The position numbers were made by a program, and so were the translations under genes. This document shows positions 1 through 5,540 of a DNA stretch of 10,103 nucleotides, piece after piece (within the stretch, counting starts at the first letter, position 1; each line of letters begins with the position of its first letter). Under the pieces are notes generated by a model. That model ran no database searches. It was not told where the DNA came from and worked only from the letters and a program-made list of their open reading frames with translations. The DNA comes from DASZMJ01 sp035551935 (GTDB taxonomy: Bacteria; Planctomycetota; Planctomycetia; Isosphaerales; Isosphaeraceae), in the NCBI GenBank assembly GCA_035551935.1, contig DASZMJ010000072.1, positions 1 to 10,103 of the forward strand, read 5' to 3'.

Positions 1-68
1 TCGAGCACGCGTTGCACCGCGAGCCGGCGGCGATGCTCCAGTTCCGCCGGCGAGCCCTCGTGTCTCAT
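1..68 (-). CDS. IS630-like transposase, N-terminal fragment cut by window edge
   Basis: An ATG at 68 reading leftwards opens 22 codons that run off the window: MRHEGSPAELEHRRRLAVQR followed by VL. From memory this opening (basic/Gly start, S-x-A-E-L-E-x-RRR-x-A-V) is typical of the N-terminal helix-turn-helix domain of IS630-family transposases that are numerous in planctomycetes; no search was possible. The rest of the gene, including the DDE catalytic domain, lies outside, so intactness is unknown. No clear Shine-Dalgarno is visible. An inverted repeat at 102-129 lies just upstream and may be the end of the same insertion sequence. Confidence 0.5.
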   Translation of the reverse strand, partial: MRHEGSPAELEHRRRLAVQRVL

Positions 69-101
69 CCGAGCAAGTGTAGCCGACCCCGCGAAGAGCG
101 T

Positions 102-129
102 GCATTACTTTTCTGACCGTCAGTAATGC
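102..129. repeat. 8-bp inverted repeat, possible IS end or operator
   Basis: GCATTACT (102-109) and AGTAATGC (122-129) are perfect inverted arms separated by 12 nt. It lies about 35-60 bp upstream of the minus-strand transposase start, where an IS terminal repeat or promoter/operator would be expected. It is much more AT-rich than its surroundings. Which of these roles applies cannot be decided from one copy. Confidence 0.4.
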
Positions 130-162
130 CGGTTTCGACTATCGTCGGAATGGCGCCTCTTG

Positions 163-203
163 TGACCCCACCTAGCCAGATTTGGGTAGTGGGTCAGTTT
201 GAA
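163..203. repeat. Left flank repeats of the HPS-like gene: direct repeat plus inverted repeat
   Basis: Two repeats with partners at 1309-1338 meet here. GCCAGATTTGGG (175-186) recurs in the same orientation at 1327-1338, and the similarity extends left imperfectly to 163 (partner from 1316). GTGGGTCAGTTTGAA (189-203) recurs inverted at 1309-1323 with all 15 bases matching. The block resembles insertion-sequence ends. No transposase lies between the two copies, only the HPS-like gene. Confidence 0.7.
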
Positions 204-358
204 TTCTCCGCCGCCTTCGCCTCACGCTCCTAAACGAGTTTCACGATGCCGCTCCTCTGCGGGGAATGGTCCTGCTAGAATGCACCCAAACGGAAGGACG
301 GTGTGGAAAAGCTTGCGCACGTCAGGCTGACACTGGCTTCCCCAAGCGTTCATGCTTC

Positions 359-365
359 AAAGGAG
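359..365 (+). promoter_or_regulatory. Ribosome binding site deciding the HPS-like start
   Basis: AAAGGAG ends 8 nt before the ATG at 374. This near-perfect Shine-Dalgarno selects that start over the GTG/ATG candidates further upstream, and places the Tat motif within the first 20 residues as expected. Confidence 0.85.
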
Positions 366-373
366 CTGCGATC

Positions 374-1300
374 ATGGATCATAAGAAGGCGTCGAATCAC
401 CACCGGCGCCTCAACCGGCGATCGTTCCTAGACGCCGCTGGTAGGCTCGCCGGCGGTGGATTGGCCGTCGGCGGCATCTTTGAGACGATAGGGTCCAGTT
501 CCGCCTGGGGCCAGCGGCCGGCGAAGGAGACACACCCGAGTTCCGCCCGCGTTGTGGATCGGTTCAAGACCCGCCTTTCGTTTCAGATTTCGGTCGATGT
601 GGGGACCCTGGATCTCGGACTGACGGTCGCCAGTGCCGCGCTGGCGGGTGGAGTCGACATCGTCGAAATGGGGACGCCGCTGCTCAAGACTCAGGGCGTT
701 TCGAACGTCGTGCCCGCCTTCCGCAAACGGTTTCCAGACGCTCTCCTGCTGGCAGACATGAAGACCATGGACGGCGGTGCCGGCGAGGCGCGCACCGTCT
801 ACGCCGGCGGCGGCAACATCTTGGATTTCCTCGCTCTCGCCGGCGCGGATACGGCGAAGTCGATCTGCGCCGTGCGCGATGAGTTCAGGCGCGCGGGCCC
901 CGAATTGCCGCGACTTGTCTTTTCCGACATCATGGTGCCGCACCAGGGCCCCGCGTCGCAGGCAGGCGAAGTCGCGCTTCGGATGGTCGAGGCCGGCGTC
1001 GACGCGGTTGGTATCCACCTGCAGTCCGACGCGCGGCGCGCACACCCGAAACTCATCGAGGACGACTATCTCGGTGAGGTGGCTCGCGCCGTCTTCGAAC
1101 GGATCGGCAAGGCGGTCCCGGTGCAAGTGGTCGGCGGCCTCAGCATCGCACAGGCAAGAAGCCTTGCCAAGGCGGGCCTGCGCGCCTTCGTGATCAGCGG
1201 CAATATGGGCCTCCCGGACGGCAATGCCCGCTACAACCTCCCACCGGCCGATATCCAGCGCTTGGTCGCCGGTTTCATCGCCGAGGTCTCGGGCGGGTAG
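374..1300 (+). CDS. Tat-exported 3-hexulose-6-phosphate synthase-like (OMPDC superfamily) protein
   Basis: The 308-aa protein begins with a twin-arginine signal: N-R15-R16-S-F-L, then a Gly/Ala-rich hydrophobic stretch at about 21-36 and a likely cleavage site near S43-A44-W45. The rest is a TIM-barrel of the OMP decarboxylase superfamily, closest by eye to 3-hexulose-6-phosphate synthase or 3-keto-L-gulonate-6-phosphate decarboxylase. Signature residues present are D75, E98 in G-V-D-I-V-E, the superfamily D-x-K-x-x-D motif (D128, K130, D133), H215 with D219, and glycine-rich phosphate-site loops V-V-G-G (about 252-255) and I-S-G-N (about 274-277). Length after removing the signal (about 260 aa) is slightly longer than usual HPS (about 210). 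Known HPS joins formaldehyde to ribulose-5-phosphate in the cytosol; export of such a protein is unexpected, so the true substrate is uncertain. No 6-phospho-3-hexuloisomerase partner is visible. The gene sits alone between repeats and IS remnants, suggesting it moved as cargo. Confidence 0.8.
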   Translation: MDHKKASNHHRRLNRRSFLDAAGRLAGGGLAVGGIFETIGSSSAWGQRPAKETHPSSARVVDRFKTRLSFQISVDVGTLDLGLTVASAALAGGVDIVEMGTPLLKTQGVSNVVPAFRKRFPDALLLADMKTMDGGAGEARTVYAGGGNILDFLALAGADTAKSICAVRDEFRRAGPELPRLVFSDIMVPHQGPASQAGEVALRMVEAGVDAVGIHLQSDARRAHPKLIEDDYLGEVARAVFERIGKAVPVQVVGGLSIAQARSLAKAGLRAFVISGNMGLPDGNARYNLPPADIQRLVAGFIAEVSGG

Positions 1301-1303
1301 TGC

Positions 1304-1338
1304 GTCAGTTCAAACTGACCCACCCCGCCAGATTTGGG
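1304..1338. repeat. Right flank repeats of the HPS-like gene
   Basis: This stretch starts 3 nt after the HPS-like stop codon. TTCAAACTGACCCAC (1309-1323) is the exact inverted partner of 189-203, and GCCAGATTTGGG (1327-1338) the exact direct partner of 175-186. In addition GTCAGTT (1304-1310) and AACTGAC (1313-1319) form their own short palindrome. The arrangement on both sides of the gene is direct repeat outside, inverted repeat inside, with 2-3 unmatched bases between them, as a transposon with a target duplication would look, though no family could be assigned. Confidence 0.7.
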
Positions 1339-1428
1339 CTCTCCCGCACTCTCGATGATCCACGATCGTAGTAGGAGTATCCACTCATCGTCTGAATCCA
1401 TCCCGAACCCTATCTCCGGAACCCCGTC

Positions 1429-1578
1429 TTGCTCCCGCTCGACTTGCTGGGCGCTCCCGAGGGGAGCTGCCTCGTCCATGCCGTCCTTGATCTCGACACG
1501 CTCACGGTCTACCTGGCGACCGCCACTCCCACGGCGGCTTGCCCTCTCTGCGGCACGAACACCCGCCGTGTGCACAGC
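1429..1578 (+). pseudogene. ISL3-family transposase, N-terminal remnant
   Basis: From a TTG at 1429 the frame gives LPLDLLGAPEG, then LDLDTLTVYLATATPTAACP, then LCGTNTRRVHS. This is the usual start of ISL3-family transposases: a short leader, a beta strand L-D-x-L-T-V, and a zinc-binding Cys pair (C38 and C41 here) followed by R-R-V-H-S. Family proteins run on for several hundred residues through a second Cys pair and a DDE domain. Here the likeness stops at about residue 50, and the frame continues only to 1665 with unrelated residues, so the gene is truncated. The sequence GGGCTCTCCCGCACT at 1336-1350, about 80 bp upstream, could be the left terminal repeat of the element (ISL3 ends often begin GG-x-TCT), but its partner is missing. 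Confidence 0.75.
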
Positions 1579-1598
1579 AACGCCGCCGCCAGAGCCGC

Positions 1599-1635
1599 GT
1601 TGCAAGCCGGCTCCGGTTGCAAGCCAAGTTGCAAG
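1599..1635 (+). repeat. Three short GTTGCAAG repeats
   Basis: GTTGCAAGCC occurs at 1599-1608 and 1616-1625, and GTTGCAAG again at 1628-1635, spaced 17 and 12 nt. They fill the gap between the broken transposase and the tRNA terminator, where no gene is seen. They could be remnants of another insertion or host-specific recombination repeats; no function can be assigned. Confidence 0.45.
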
Positions 1636-1665
1636 ACGACGGCTCGTCCGAAAGCACTGAAATAG

Positions 1666-1697
1666 AAAAAGGCCACAACCCGTTGTCGGTTGCGGCC
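1666..1697 (-). terminator. Rho-independent terminator downstream of the tRNA-Thr 3' half
   Basis: Read on the minus strand, GGCCGCAACC (1697-1688) pairs with GGTTGTGGCC (1680-1671) across a 7-nt loop, with a single G-T wobble, and is followed by five Ts (1670-1666). It lies 8 nt past the tRNA discriminator base, as expected for the native terminator of the tRNA gene, indicating that this side of the junction is original host sequence. Confidence 0.85.
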
Positions 1698-1705
1698 TTG
1701 CGGAA

Positions 1706-1747
1706 AGCCACTGGGGGGACTCGAACCCTCAACCCCCGCTTTACGAA
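1706..1747 (-). tRNA. tRNA-Thr (CGU), 3' half only; probable attL of the mobile element
   Basis: On the minus strand the order of parts is: anticodon loop TTCGTAA (1747-1741, anticodon CGU), 3' anticodon stem AGCGG (1740-1736), five variable bases (1735-1731), T-stem GAGGG (1730-1726), T-loop TTCGAGT (1725-1719), CCCCC (1718-1714), 3' acceptor strand CAGTGGC (1713-1707) and discriminator T (1706). One T-stem A-C mismatch is present and CCA is not encoded. A 5' acceptor strand GCCACTG, a D-arm and the 5' anticodon stem CCGCT are absent upstream (1748-1830), so the gene is broken at the anticodon loop. This is the usual residue left when an element integrates into a tRNA gene; the restored full tRNA should lie at the far end of the element. 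The adjacent integrase supports this. Confidence 0.75.
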
Positions 1748-1780
1748 CACGAACGTTGATGAGATCAAGGCTTGCGCGAC

Positions 1781-1803
1781 CGGCGAACCTTCGCCGATCG
1801 GCG
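1781..1803. repeat. Overlapping short palindromes next to the attachment site
   Basis: CGGCGAA (1781-1787) and TTCGCCG (1790-1796) form a 7-bp hairpin, and the overlapping 12-nt CGCCGATCGGCG (1792-1803) is a perfect palindrome. They lie about 35-55 bp inside the presumed element end, where arm-type integrase sites or excisionase sites are often found; that role is only inferred. The rest of 1748-1932 shows no convincing gene. Confidence 0.35.
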
Positions 1804-1859
1804 TGGCCTACGCTCTCGTCAAGCGGCTCACGGCCGCCGCGCCTCGACTTCGGCGCGAT

Positions 1860-1882
1860 GGCGCCTGGGGGTCCCCGGCGCC
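1860..1882 (+). terminator. GC-rich hairpin ahead of the integrase gene
   Basis: GGCGCC (1860-1865) and GGCGCC (1877-1882) enclose a GGGG/CCCC core, giving a near-continuous hairpin about 50 bp before the integrase start. There is no T-tract. It could limit read-through from host transcription into the integrase or be part of the attachment-site architecture. Confidence 0.35.
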
Positions 1883-1932
1883 CTACGGTCCGGGGCGGGG
1901 CGGCCCTCCCCCCACGCCCCGGGAACCGACCG

Positions 1933-2853
1933 ATGCCGCAGCCGATCCCCTTCGACCGCTTCCGCGCCGAAGTCGAGGCGCTCTGGAGCTACCCGGCGCG
2001 GAGCCGGGCCACCGCCACCAAGACGCGCCAGGTGCTCCGCGAGTTCGCCGGGCACCTCGGGCCCGACGCGACGACCGCCGCGATCACGGCCCCGGCCGTC
2101 GCCGGCTGGGTCAACGCCCAGCTCCGCGACGGCCGGCACCCGAACACGGCGTGGACCCTCTTGGGCTACCTCCGCGCGGCGGCGAACTACGCCAACGAGG
2201 CGGGGTACGTCGAGCGGTCGCCGTTCGGCCGCCGGACGAAGTTCCTCCGCCGGGTCCGGTCCTCGCCGCCGGCGGCCCACGCGCGAGAGGCGATCGGCCG
2301 CGTCCTGGGGCTCCTGGAGGCCCGTGGGCGCGATTCCTGGCGGGACGGCCGCCTCTTTGCACTGGCCGCCCTGGTGGCCTACACGGGCCTCCGGCGGGGC
2401 GAGGCGCTGGGCCTGACGTGGGGGGAGGTGGACCTGCCGGCCGGGCTGGTGCGACTCGACCCGGCGCGGCGGCTCAAGACGCTCGACGCGGCGCGACCGG
2501 TGCCGTTGCCGGCGCGGCTGGCGGAGATGCTGGCGGCGTGGCGGCCGCGGTCGGGGTCGGACTGGGTGGTGCCGCGGGCCGACCGGGAGGGGCCGTGGGT
2601 CTCGGGCGGCCGGGGGGGCAAGCCGGGCGACGCGCTCAAGGCCGCGGGCCGCGCCGCGGGCGTCGAGGGGCTGACCTTCGCGTCGCTCCGGACGACCTGG
2701 GCGACGCTCGCCGAGAGCACCTGGGGGCTCTCCGGCCCCGTGATCCAGCGGGTGCTCCGGCACACCACGCTGGCGACGCAGGAGCACTACCGGCGGGCCG
2801 ACGAGCCGGCGCTGGTGGCGGCGGTCCGGGCGATCGACTTCCGGGCCGCGTGA
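1933..2853 (+). CDS. int: Tyrosine recombinase / integrase
   Basis: The 306-aa protein would integrate and excise the element at the tRNA-Thr site 190 bp upstream. An N-terminal SAM-like core-binding domain (about 1-110) precedes the catalytic domain (about 115-306). Box I reads T-G-L-R154-R-G-E, the beta-hairpin lysine is probably K182, the second arginine is R253 in A-S-L-R, then V-L-R-H277 and the nucleophile Y286 in E-H-Y. The usual His of the H-x-x-R motif is Ala250 here, a tolerated but uncommon change. The ATG at 1933 is chosen because the reading frame upstream runs through the tRNA fragment and gives no domain; a weak GGGAA lies before it. The stop overlaps the next gene's GTG by 4 nt. 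Length is in the usual range for a short phage or plasmid integrase. Confidence 0.88.
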   Translation: MPQPIPFDRFRAEVEALWSYPARSRATATKTRQVLREFAGHLGPDATTAAITAPAVAGWVNAQLRDGRHPNTAWTLLGYLRAAANYANEAGYVERSPFGRRTKFLRRVRSSPPAAHAREAIGRVLGLLEARGRDSWRDGRLFALAALVAYTGLRRGEALGLTWGEVDLPAGLVRLDPARRLKTLDAARPVPLPARLAEMLAAWRPRSGSDWVVPRADREGPWVSGGRGGKPGDALKAAGRAAGVEGLTFASLRTTWATLAESTWGLSGPVIQRVLRHTTLATQEHYRRADEPALVAAVRAIDFRAA

Positions 2854-2868
2854 CGCACGGTGCGTCAC
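2850..2868. promoter_or_regulatory. 19-nt palindrome, copy 1 (candidate parS)
   Basis: GTGACGCAC and GTGCGTCAC are perfect 9-bp arms around a single G. The exact reverse complement of this 19-mer occurs at 4951-4969 in parB. The site covers the int stop codon and the next gene's start, about 400 bp ahead of parA, a common place for centromere sites of ParAB cassettes. It does not match the chromosomal parS consensus. An alternative is a dispersed repeat. Confidence 0.5.
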
Positions 2869-3260
2869 GGCGGGGCCGGTTTGTCGGCCCCATCCGGGCG
2901 GCGATCGCCGGGTCGGTCCTCGCCCTGGCCGGCTCGCCGGCCGCGGCCGGGCCGGACCCGGCGCCGGCTCGGGCGGGATCGCCGGCACCGGCCGTCCCCT
3001 CGGCCTGGTCGTCGGCGGCCGGGGCCTCGCTCCTCGGCGGCCTGGGAGTCGCCCTCGTCCTCGGCGGCCTGCTCGGGGCGGGCTGGCTCTGGCGGCAACG
3101 GGGGGGTGCCGGGCCGGGGAGCGACCCGGACTTCCCCCTCCGCACCTTCCCGCCCTCGACGCCGCCGCGCCCGGCCCCTTCGGGGCCGACCTGGTGCGTC
3201 GTCGACGAGCCGGCCGAAGGCGAGGCGTGGGGGTATCCCGGACCGGTCCTACCCTGGTGA
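2850..3260 (+). CDS. Small predicted membrane protein between int and parA
   Basis: A 136-aa frame opens with GTG at 2850, sharing GTGA with the integrase stop, which suggests translational coupling. The N-terminus is signal-like: R7-R8-x-R10, hydrophobic residues 11-28, and an Ala-rich possible cleavage region at 30-33. A Pro/Ala-rich linker (about 34-55) follows, then a strong transmembrane segment at about 60-81 ending with the basic residues R82-Q-R84, and a Pro-rich tail of about 50 residues that would face the cytoplasm. It ends 10 nt before parA. I do not recognise a family. The hydrophobic pattern and tight packing in the operon argue for a real gene, but the high GC content leaves some doubt. 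The codons at the start coincide with the 19-nt palindrome (V/M-T-H-G-A-S). Confidence 0.6.
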   Translation: MTHGASRRGRFVGPIRAAIAGSVLALAGSPAAAGPDPAPARAGSPAPAVPSAWSSAAGASLLGGLGVALVLGGLLGAGWLWRQRGGAGPGSDPDFPLRTFPPSTPPRPAPSGPTWCVVDEPAEGEAWGYPGPVLPW

Positions 3261-3270
3261 GGAGATCGAC

Positions 3271-4140
3271 GTGATCACGATCGCCGTCCTGAATCGCAAA
3301 GGGGGAGTGGGAAAGACCTCGACGGTCTACCACGTCGGCGGCGCGCTGGCGCTGGCCGGCCACCGGACGTTGACCCTCGACCTGGACCCGCAGGCCTCGC
3401 TGACGCAGGGGCACTGGGGGCCGGACCTGACGGCCGAGCTCGACCCGCGGTCGACCGTCGCGGCGCTGTTCGCGGGGCCCTGGGGCGGCTGCGACTCGCT
3501 GCTCCTGACGCCGACGGCGTTGCCCGCGCTCTGGCTGGTGCGGGGCTCGGGGTCGCTCGAAGGGCTGACCCAGGGGGACGCCCGCGCCGCCCCGGCGGAG
3601 ATTCAGGGGACGGTGCGCAGCTTCCTCGAGTCGCACCGCCGCGGGTTCGCGTGCTGCCTGATCGACTGCCCGCCGCACCTAGGCCTTTGCTCGTGGTGCG
3701 CCCTGCTCGCGGCGGACGCGGTCCTCTGCCCGGTGAACCCCGAGGACTTCGGCGCGCAGGGGATCAGCGCCGTCAACGCGGCTGTCAGCCGGGCCCGCGG
3801 CGCCGGCAATCGCCGGCTCGCCGGGCCGAACTTCGTCGTCAGCCGCGTCGACGGCCGCCGGGCCGGCCACCGGCGGTTCGAGGCGACGCTCCGCGAGCGG
3901 TACGGCGCGGCCGTGCTCGACGCGACGCTGCCCAACCTGGCGGACTTCGCCGACGCGATCACCGAGCTGGCCCCGGTCGGCCGGTACGCGCCGAAGTCCC
4001 GCGCCGCCGCGGCGGCGAAGTCGGTGGCCGAGGAGCTGGTGGCGCGGCTGCGGATCCCATCGGGTCGGGGCGACGCCGCCGGCGACGCCGGCGGCAAGTC
4101 CCCCGGGCGGCGACGCCAAGCGTCGCGGAAAGGGGCGTGA
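3271..4140 (+). CDS. parA: ParA-family partition ATPase
   Basis: This 289-aa protein is a deviant-Walker ATPase of the ParA/Soj/MinD class that would move ParB-bound DNA over the nucleoid. It shows the deviant Walker A motif K10-G-G-V-G-K15-T near the N-terminus, the A' motif L-D-L-D39-P-Q-A-S (about 36-43), and Walker B as C-L-I-D132-C-P-P (129-135). There is no N-terminal helix-turn-helix, so it is the short (Soj or type Ib-like) form. The start is GTG at 3271, with AGGAG at 3260-3264, 6 nt upstream. A basic, Gly-rich tail (about 263-289) is probably disordered. It overlaps nothing and is followed 3 nt later by parB, as in an ordinary partition operon. Confidence 0.93.
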   Translation: MITIAVLNRKGGVGKTSTVYHVGGALALAGHRTLTLDLDPQASLTQGHWGPDLTAELDPRSTVAALFAGPWGGCDSLLLTPTALPALWLVRGSGSLEGLTQGDARAAPAEIQGTVRSFLESHRRGFACCLIDCPPHLGLCSWCALLAADAVLCPVNPEDFGAQGISAVNAAVSRARGAGNRRLAGPNFVVSRVDGRRAGHRRFEATLRERYGAAVLDATLPNLADFADAITELAPVGRYAPKSRAAAAAKSVAEELVARLRIPSGRGDAAGDAGGKSPGRRRQASRKGA

Positions 4141-4143
4141 GTC

Positions 4144-5262
4144 GTGGCGCCCTCGAAGTCGCAGCGGCTGGCCCGCGCCGCCGACCGGATCCAGGCGAGC
4201 GTCGCGCCCTCGCGCAAGGCCGCCGCCGCCCTGCCGGCGCGGCCGGCCTTCGGCGCCGACGCGGCGAAGCTCTTCGGCACGACGGCCGACCCGAACTCCC
4301 GGCGCATCCCGGTCGGTCGGATCGAGCCCGACCCCGACCAGCCGCGCCGGGAGTTCGACGTCGACGAGCTGGCCCGGCTCGCCGAGAGCCTCAAGGACCG
4401 GGGCCAGTTGCAGCCGATCCGGGTCCGCTGGGAGAAGTCCCGGCGCGTCTACGTCGTCGTCGCGGGCGAGCGGCGGTGGCGGGCGGCGAAGCTCGCGGGG
4501 CTCGCCGAGCTGCTCTGCGTCGAGGCGACGGGCGAGCCCTCGGCCGAGGAGCTGCTGGTCGACCAGCTCGTCGAGAACTGCTGCCGCAAGGACCTGGCGC
4601 CGATCGAGGAGGCGCGGGCGTTCCGGGCGCTGGCCGAGCGGGCCGGCTGGTCGGCGCGCGAGATCGGCCGGCGGCTGGGGGTCTCCCACGACCGGATCAC
4701 CCGGTCGCTGGCGCTGCTCAAGCTGCCCGAGGAGGTCCTCGACCTGGTCGACCTCGGGGACCTGGCGCCGGCCGTGGCGCTGGAGTGCGGCAAGGCCGAG
4801 GACCCCGGCCGCATCCTCGACCTGGCCCGCGCCGCCGCGGGCGAGGGGCTCAGCCGCGACGACGTCCGGCACCTCCGGAATCACGAGGCGATCGGCATCG
4901 ACCCCGACAGCCTCGACGTCGTCACGGAGGTCGAGCGGCCCGCCCCCCCCGTGACGCACCGTGCGTCACCCGCGGCCGAAGGGGCACCCCGCCCGGTCCG
5001 CAAATCCGTCAACGTCCCCGAGGGCCATGAGGTCGCGCCGCCGGCCGCGCCGGCGATCGCGGCGGGGGAGGGGCCCGGCAAGGCCCGGGGCGAGGCCCGG
5101 CCGAAGCGGGTCGACATCCTGCCGGGGCCGCCACCGGCCTGGGAGGTGGCCGTCTACCTCGACGGCCTCGAGCATCGCGTGAGCGTCACCGGGCCCGGGG
5201 CGGTGGGCGACGGGATCGCGCGGGCGATCCGGCTGGCCCTCGACCTGGTCCCCCGGAGTTGA
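4144..5262 (+). CDS. parB: ParB-family centromere-binding protein
   Basis: The 372-aa protein is the DNA-binding partner of the ParA just upstream (3-nt gap, GTG start). It has a basic N-terminus (1-50), the ParB/Srx domain starting I-P-V-G-R-I-E-P-D-P-D-Q-P-R-R (55-69), the nucleotide-binding box G108-E-R-R-W-R-A114 found in CTP-binding ParB proteins, and a helix-turn-helix core at about 169-195 (S-A-R-E-I-G-R-R-L-G-V-S). A low-complexity Pro/Ala linker (about 264-325) carries the residues V-T-H-R-A-S encoded by a 19-nt palindrome, and a C-terminal part (about 330-372) likely dimerises. Known ParB proteins load on parS and spread. The stop lies inside an 11-bp hairpin. Confidence 0.92.
   Translation: MAPSKSQRLARAADRIQASVAPSRKAAAALPARPAFGADAAKLFGTTADPNSRRIPVGRIEPDPDQPRREFDVDELARLAESLKDRGQLQPIRVRWEKSRRVYVVVAGERRWRAAKLAGLAELLCVEATGEPSAEELLVDQLVENCCRKDLAPIEEARAFRALAERAGWSAREIGRRLGVSHDRITRSLALLKLPEEVLDLVDLGDLAPAVALECGKAEDPGRILDLARAAAGEGLSRDDVRHLRNHEAIGIDPDSLDVVTEVERPAPPVTHRASPAAEGAPRPVRKSVNVPEGHEVAPPAAPAIAAGEGPGKARGEARPKRVDILPGPPPAWEVAVYLDGLEHRVSVTGPGAVGDGIARAIRLALDLVPRS
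4951..4969. promoter_or_regulatory. 19-nt palindrome, copy 2, inside parB (candidate parS)
   Basis: GTGACGCACCGTGCGTCAC is a perfect palindrome apart from its central base and is the exact reverse complement of 2850-2868. It falls in the disordered linker of ParB and is read in frame as V-T-H-R-A-S. A parS site inside parB is known for some partition systems. A mobile palindrome tolerated in a linker is the competing reading. Confidence 0.5.
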
Positions 5263-5294
5263 CGGGATCGGCCCGTCCCGCGACGATCCCGTCA
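5260..5294 (+). terminator. Hairpin at the end of parB, probable operon terminator
   Basis: TGACGGGATCG (5260-5270) and CGATCCCGTCA (5284-5294) are perfect 11-bp arms with a 13-nt loop, beginning at the parB stop codon. C-rich sequence rather than Ts follows, so it may stabilise the 3' end or act with a factor instead of being a classical intrinsic terminator. A protein-binding site is also possible. Confidence 0.55.
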
Positions 5295-5346
5295 TCCCCC
5301 CGGCCGGTCAGCCACGAGTGCGGCGGGGGTCGCCGGCCGGGCCGTC

Positions 5347-5514
5347 GTGATCGACCCCGTGGCCGCCGTCGAGTTCCTGGCGGGCGTGTCGGTCGGCCTG
5401 CCGGCCGGCGCGATCCTGGTCGCGCCGCAGTCCCGGCCGTGGACCCTGCTGAGGCTCCGGCGGCGGGCCCGCCGCCGGGTCCGGCTCCGTCGCGAGGAGG
5501 TGCCGTGGGGGTAG
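5347..5514 (+). CDS. Possible 55-aa membrane peptide
   Basis: A GTG at 5347 opens a 55-codon frame: an acidic start (M-I-D-P-V-A), one hydrophobic stretch at about 7-25 (V-E-F-L-A-G-V-S-V-G-L-P-A-G-A-I-L-V), then a tail with many arginines (about 33-50), fitting the positive-inside rule for a single-pass peptide with the tail in the cytoplasm. Small membrane peptides of this kind are common in phage and plasmid regions. No ribosome site is obvious, and the preceding hairpin would separate it from parB. No family is recognised, and it could be chance in high-GC DNA. Confidence 0.4.
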   Translation: MIDPVAAVEFLAGVSVGLPAGAILVAPQSRPWTLLRLRRRARRRVRLRREEVPWG

Positions 5515-5515
5515 T

Positions 5516-5540
5516 GCTGAGTCGAGGCCCTTCGCTCAGC
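5516..5540. terminator. Bidirectional terminator-like hairpin between converging genes
   Basis: GCTGAG (5516-5521) pairs with CTCAGC (5535-5540), and the inner CGA/TCG bases extend the stem past a single bulged T. It sits exactly where the plus-strand block ends and the minus-strand ribbon-helix-helix gene stops (its stop codon is part of the stem). No T-tract is seen. Confidence 0.4.

Noticed and set aside
266..373. Longer HPS-like start
   Set aside because: It would bury the Tat motif 50 residues inside and ignore AAAGGAG at 359-365 before ATG 374.
1706..1785. A complete tRNA gene
   Set aside because: No 5' acceptor strand, D-arm or 5' anticodon stem complementary to the 3' half can be found in the upstream bases.
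1690..1932. Longer integrase start giving 81 extra residues
   Set aside because: The added part is a translation of the tRNA fragment and a GC-rich hairpin region, has no domain character and no ribosome site; the ATG at 1933 fits the core-binding domain.
1828..3678. 616-aa minus-strand frame opposite int and parA
   Set aside because: Arg/Pro-rich composition with no domain; explained as an antisense shadow of high-GC coding sequence with clear ParA and integrase motifs on the plus strand.
3679..4959. 426-aa minus-strand frame opposite parA and parB
   Set aside because: Antisense shadow of ParAB, low-complexity composition, no ribosome site or motif.
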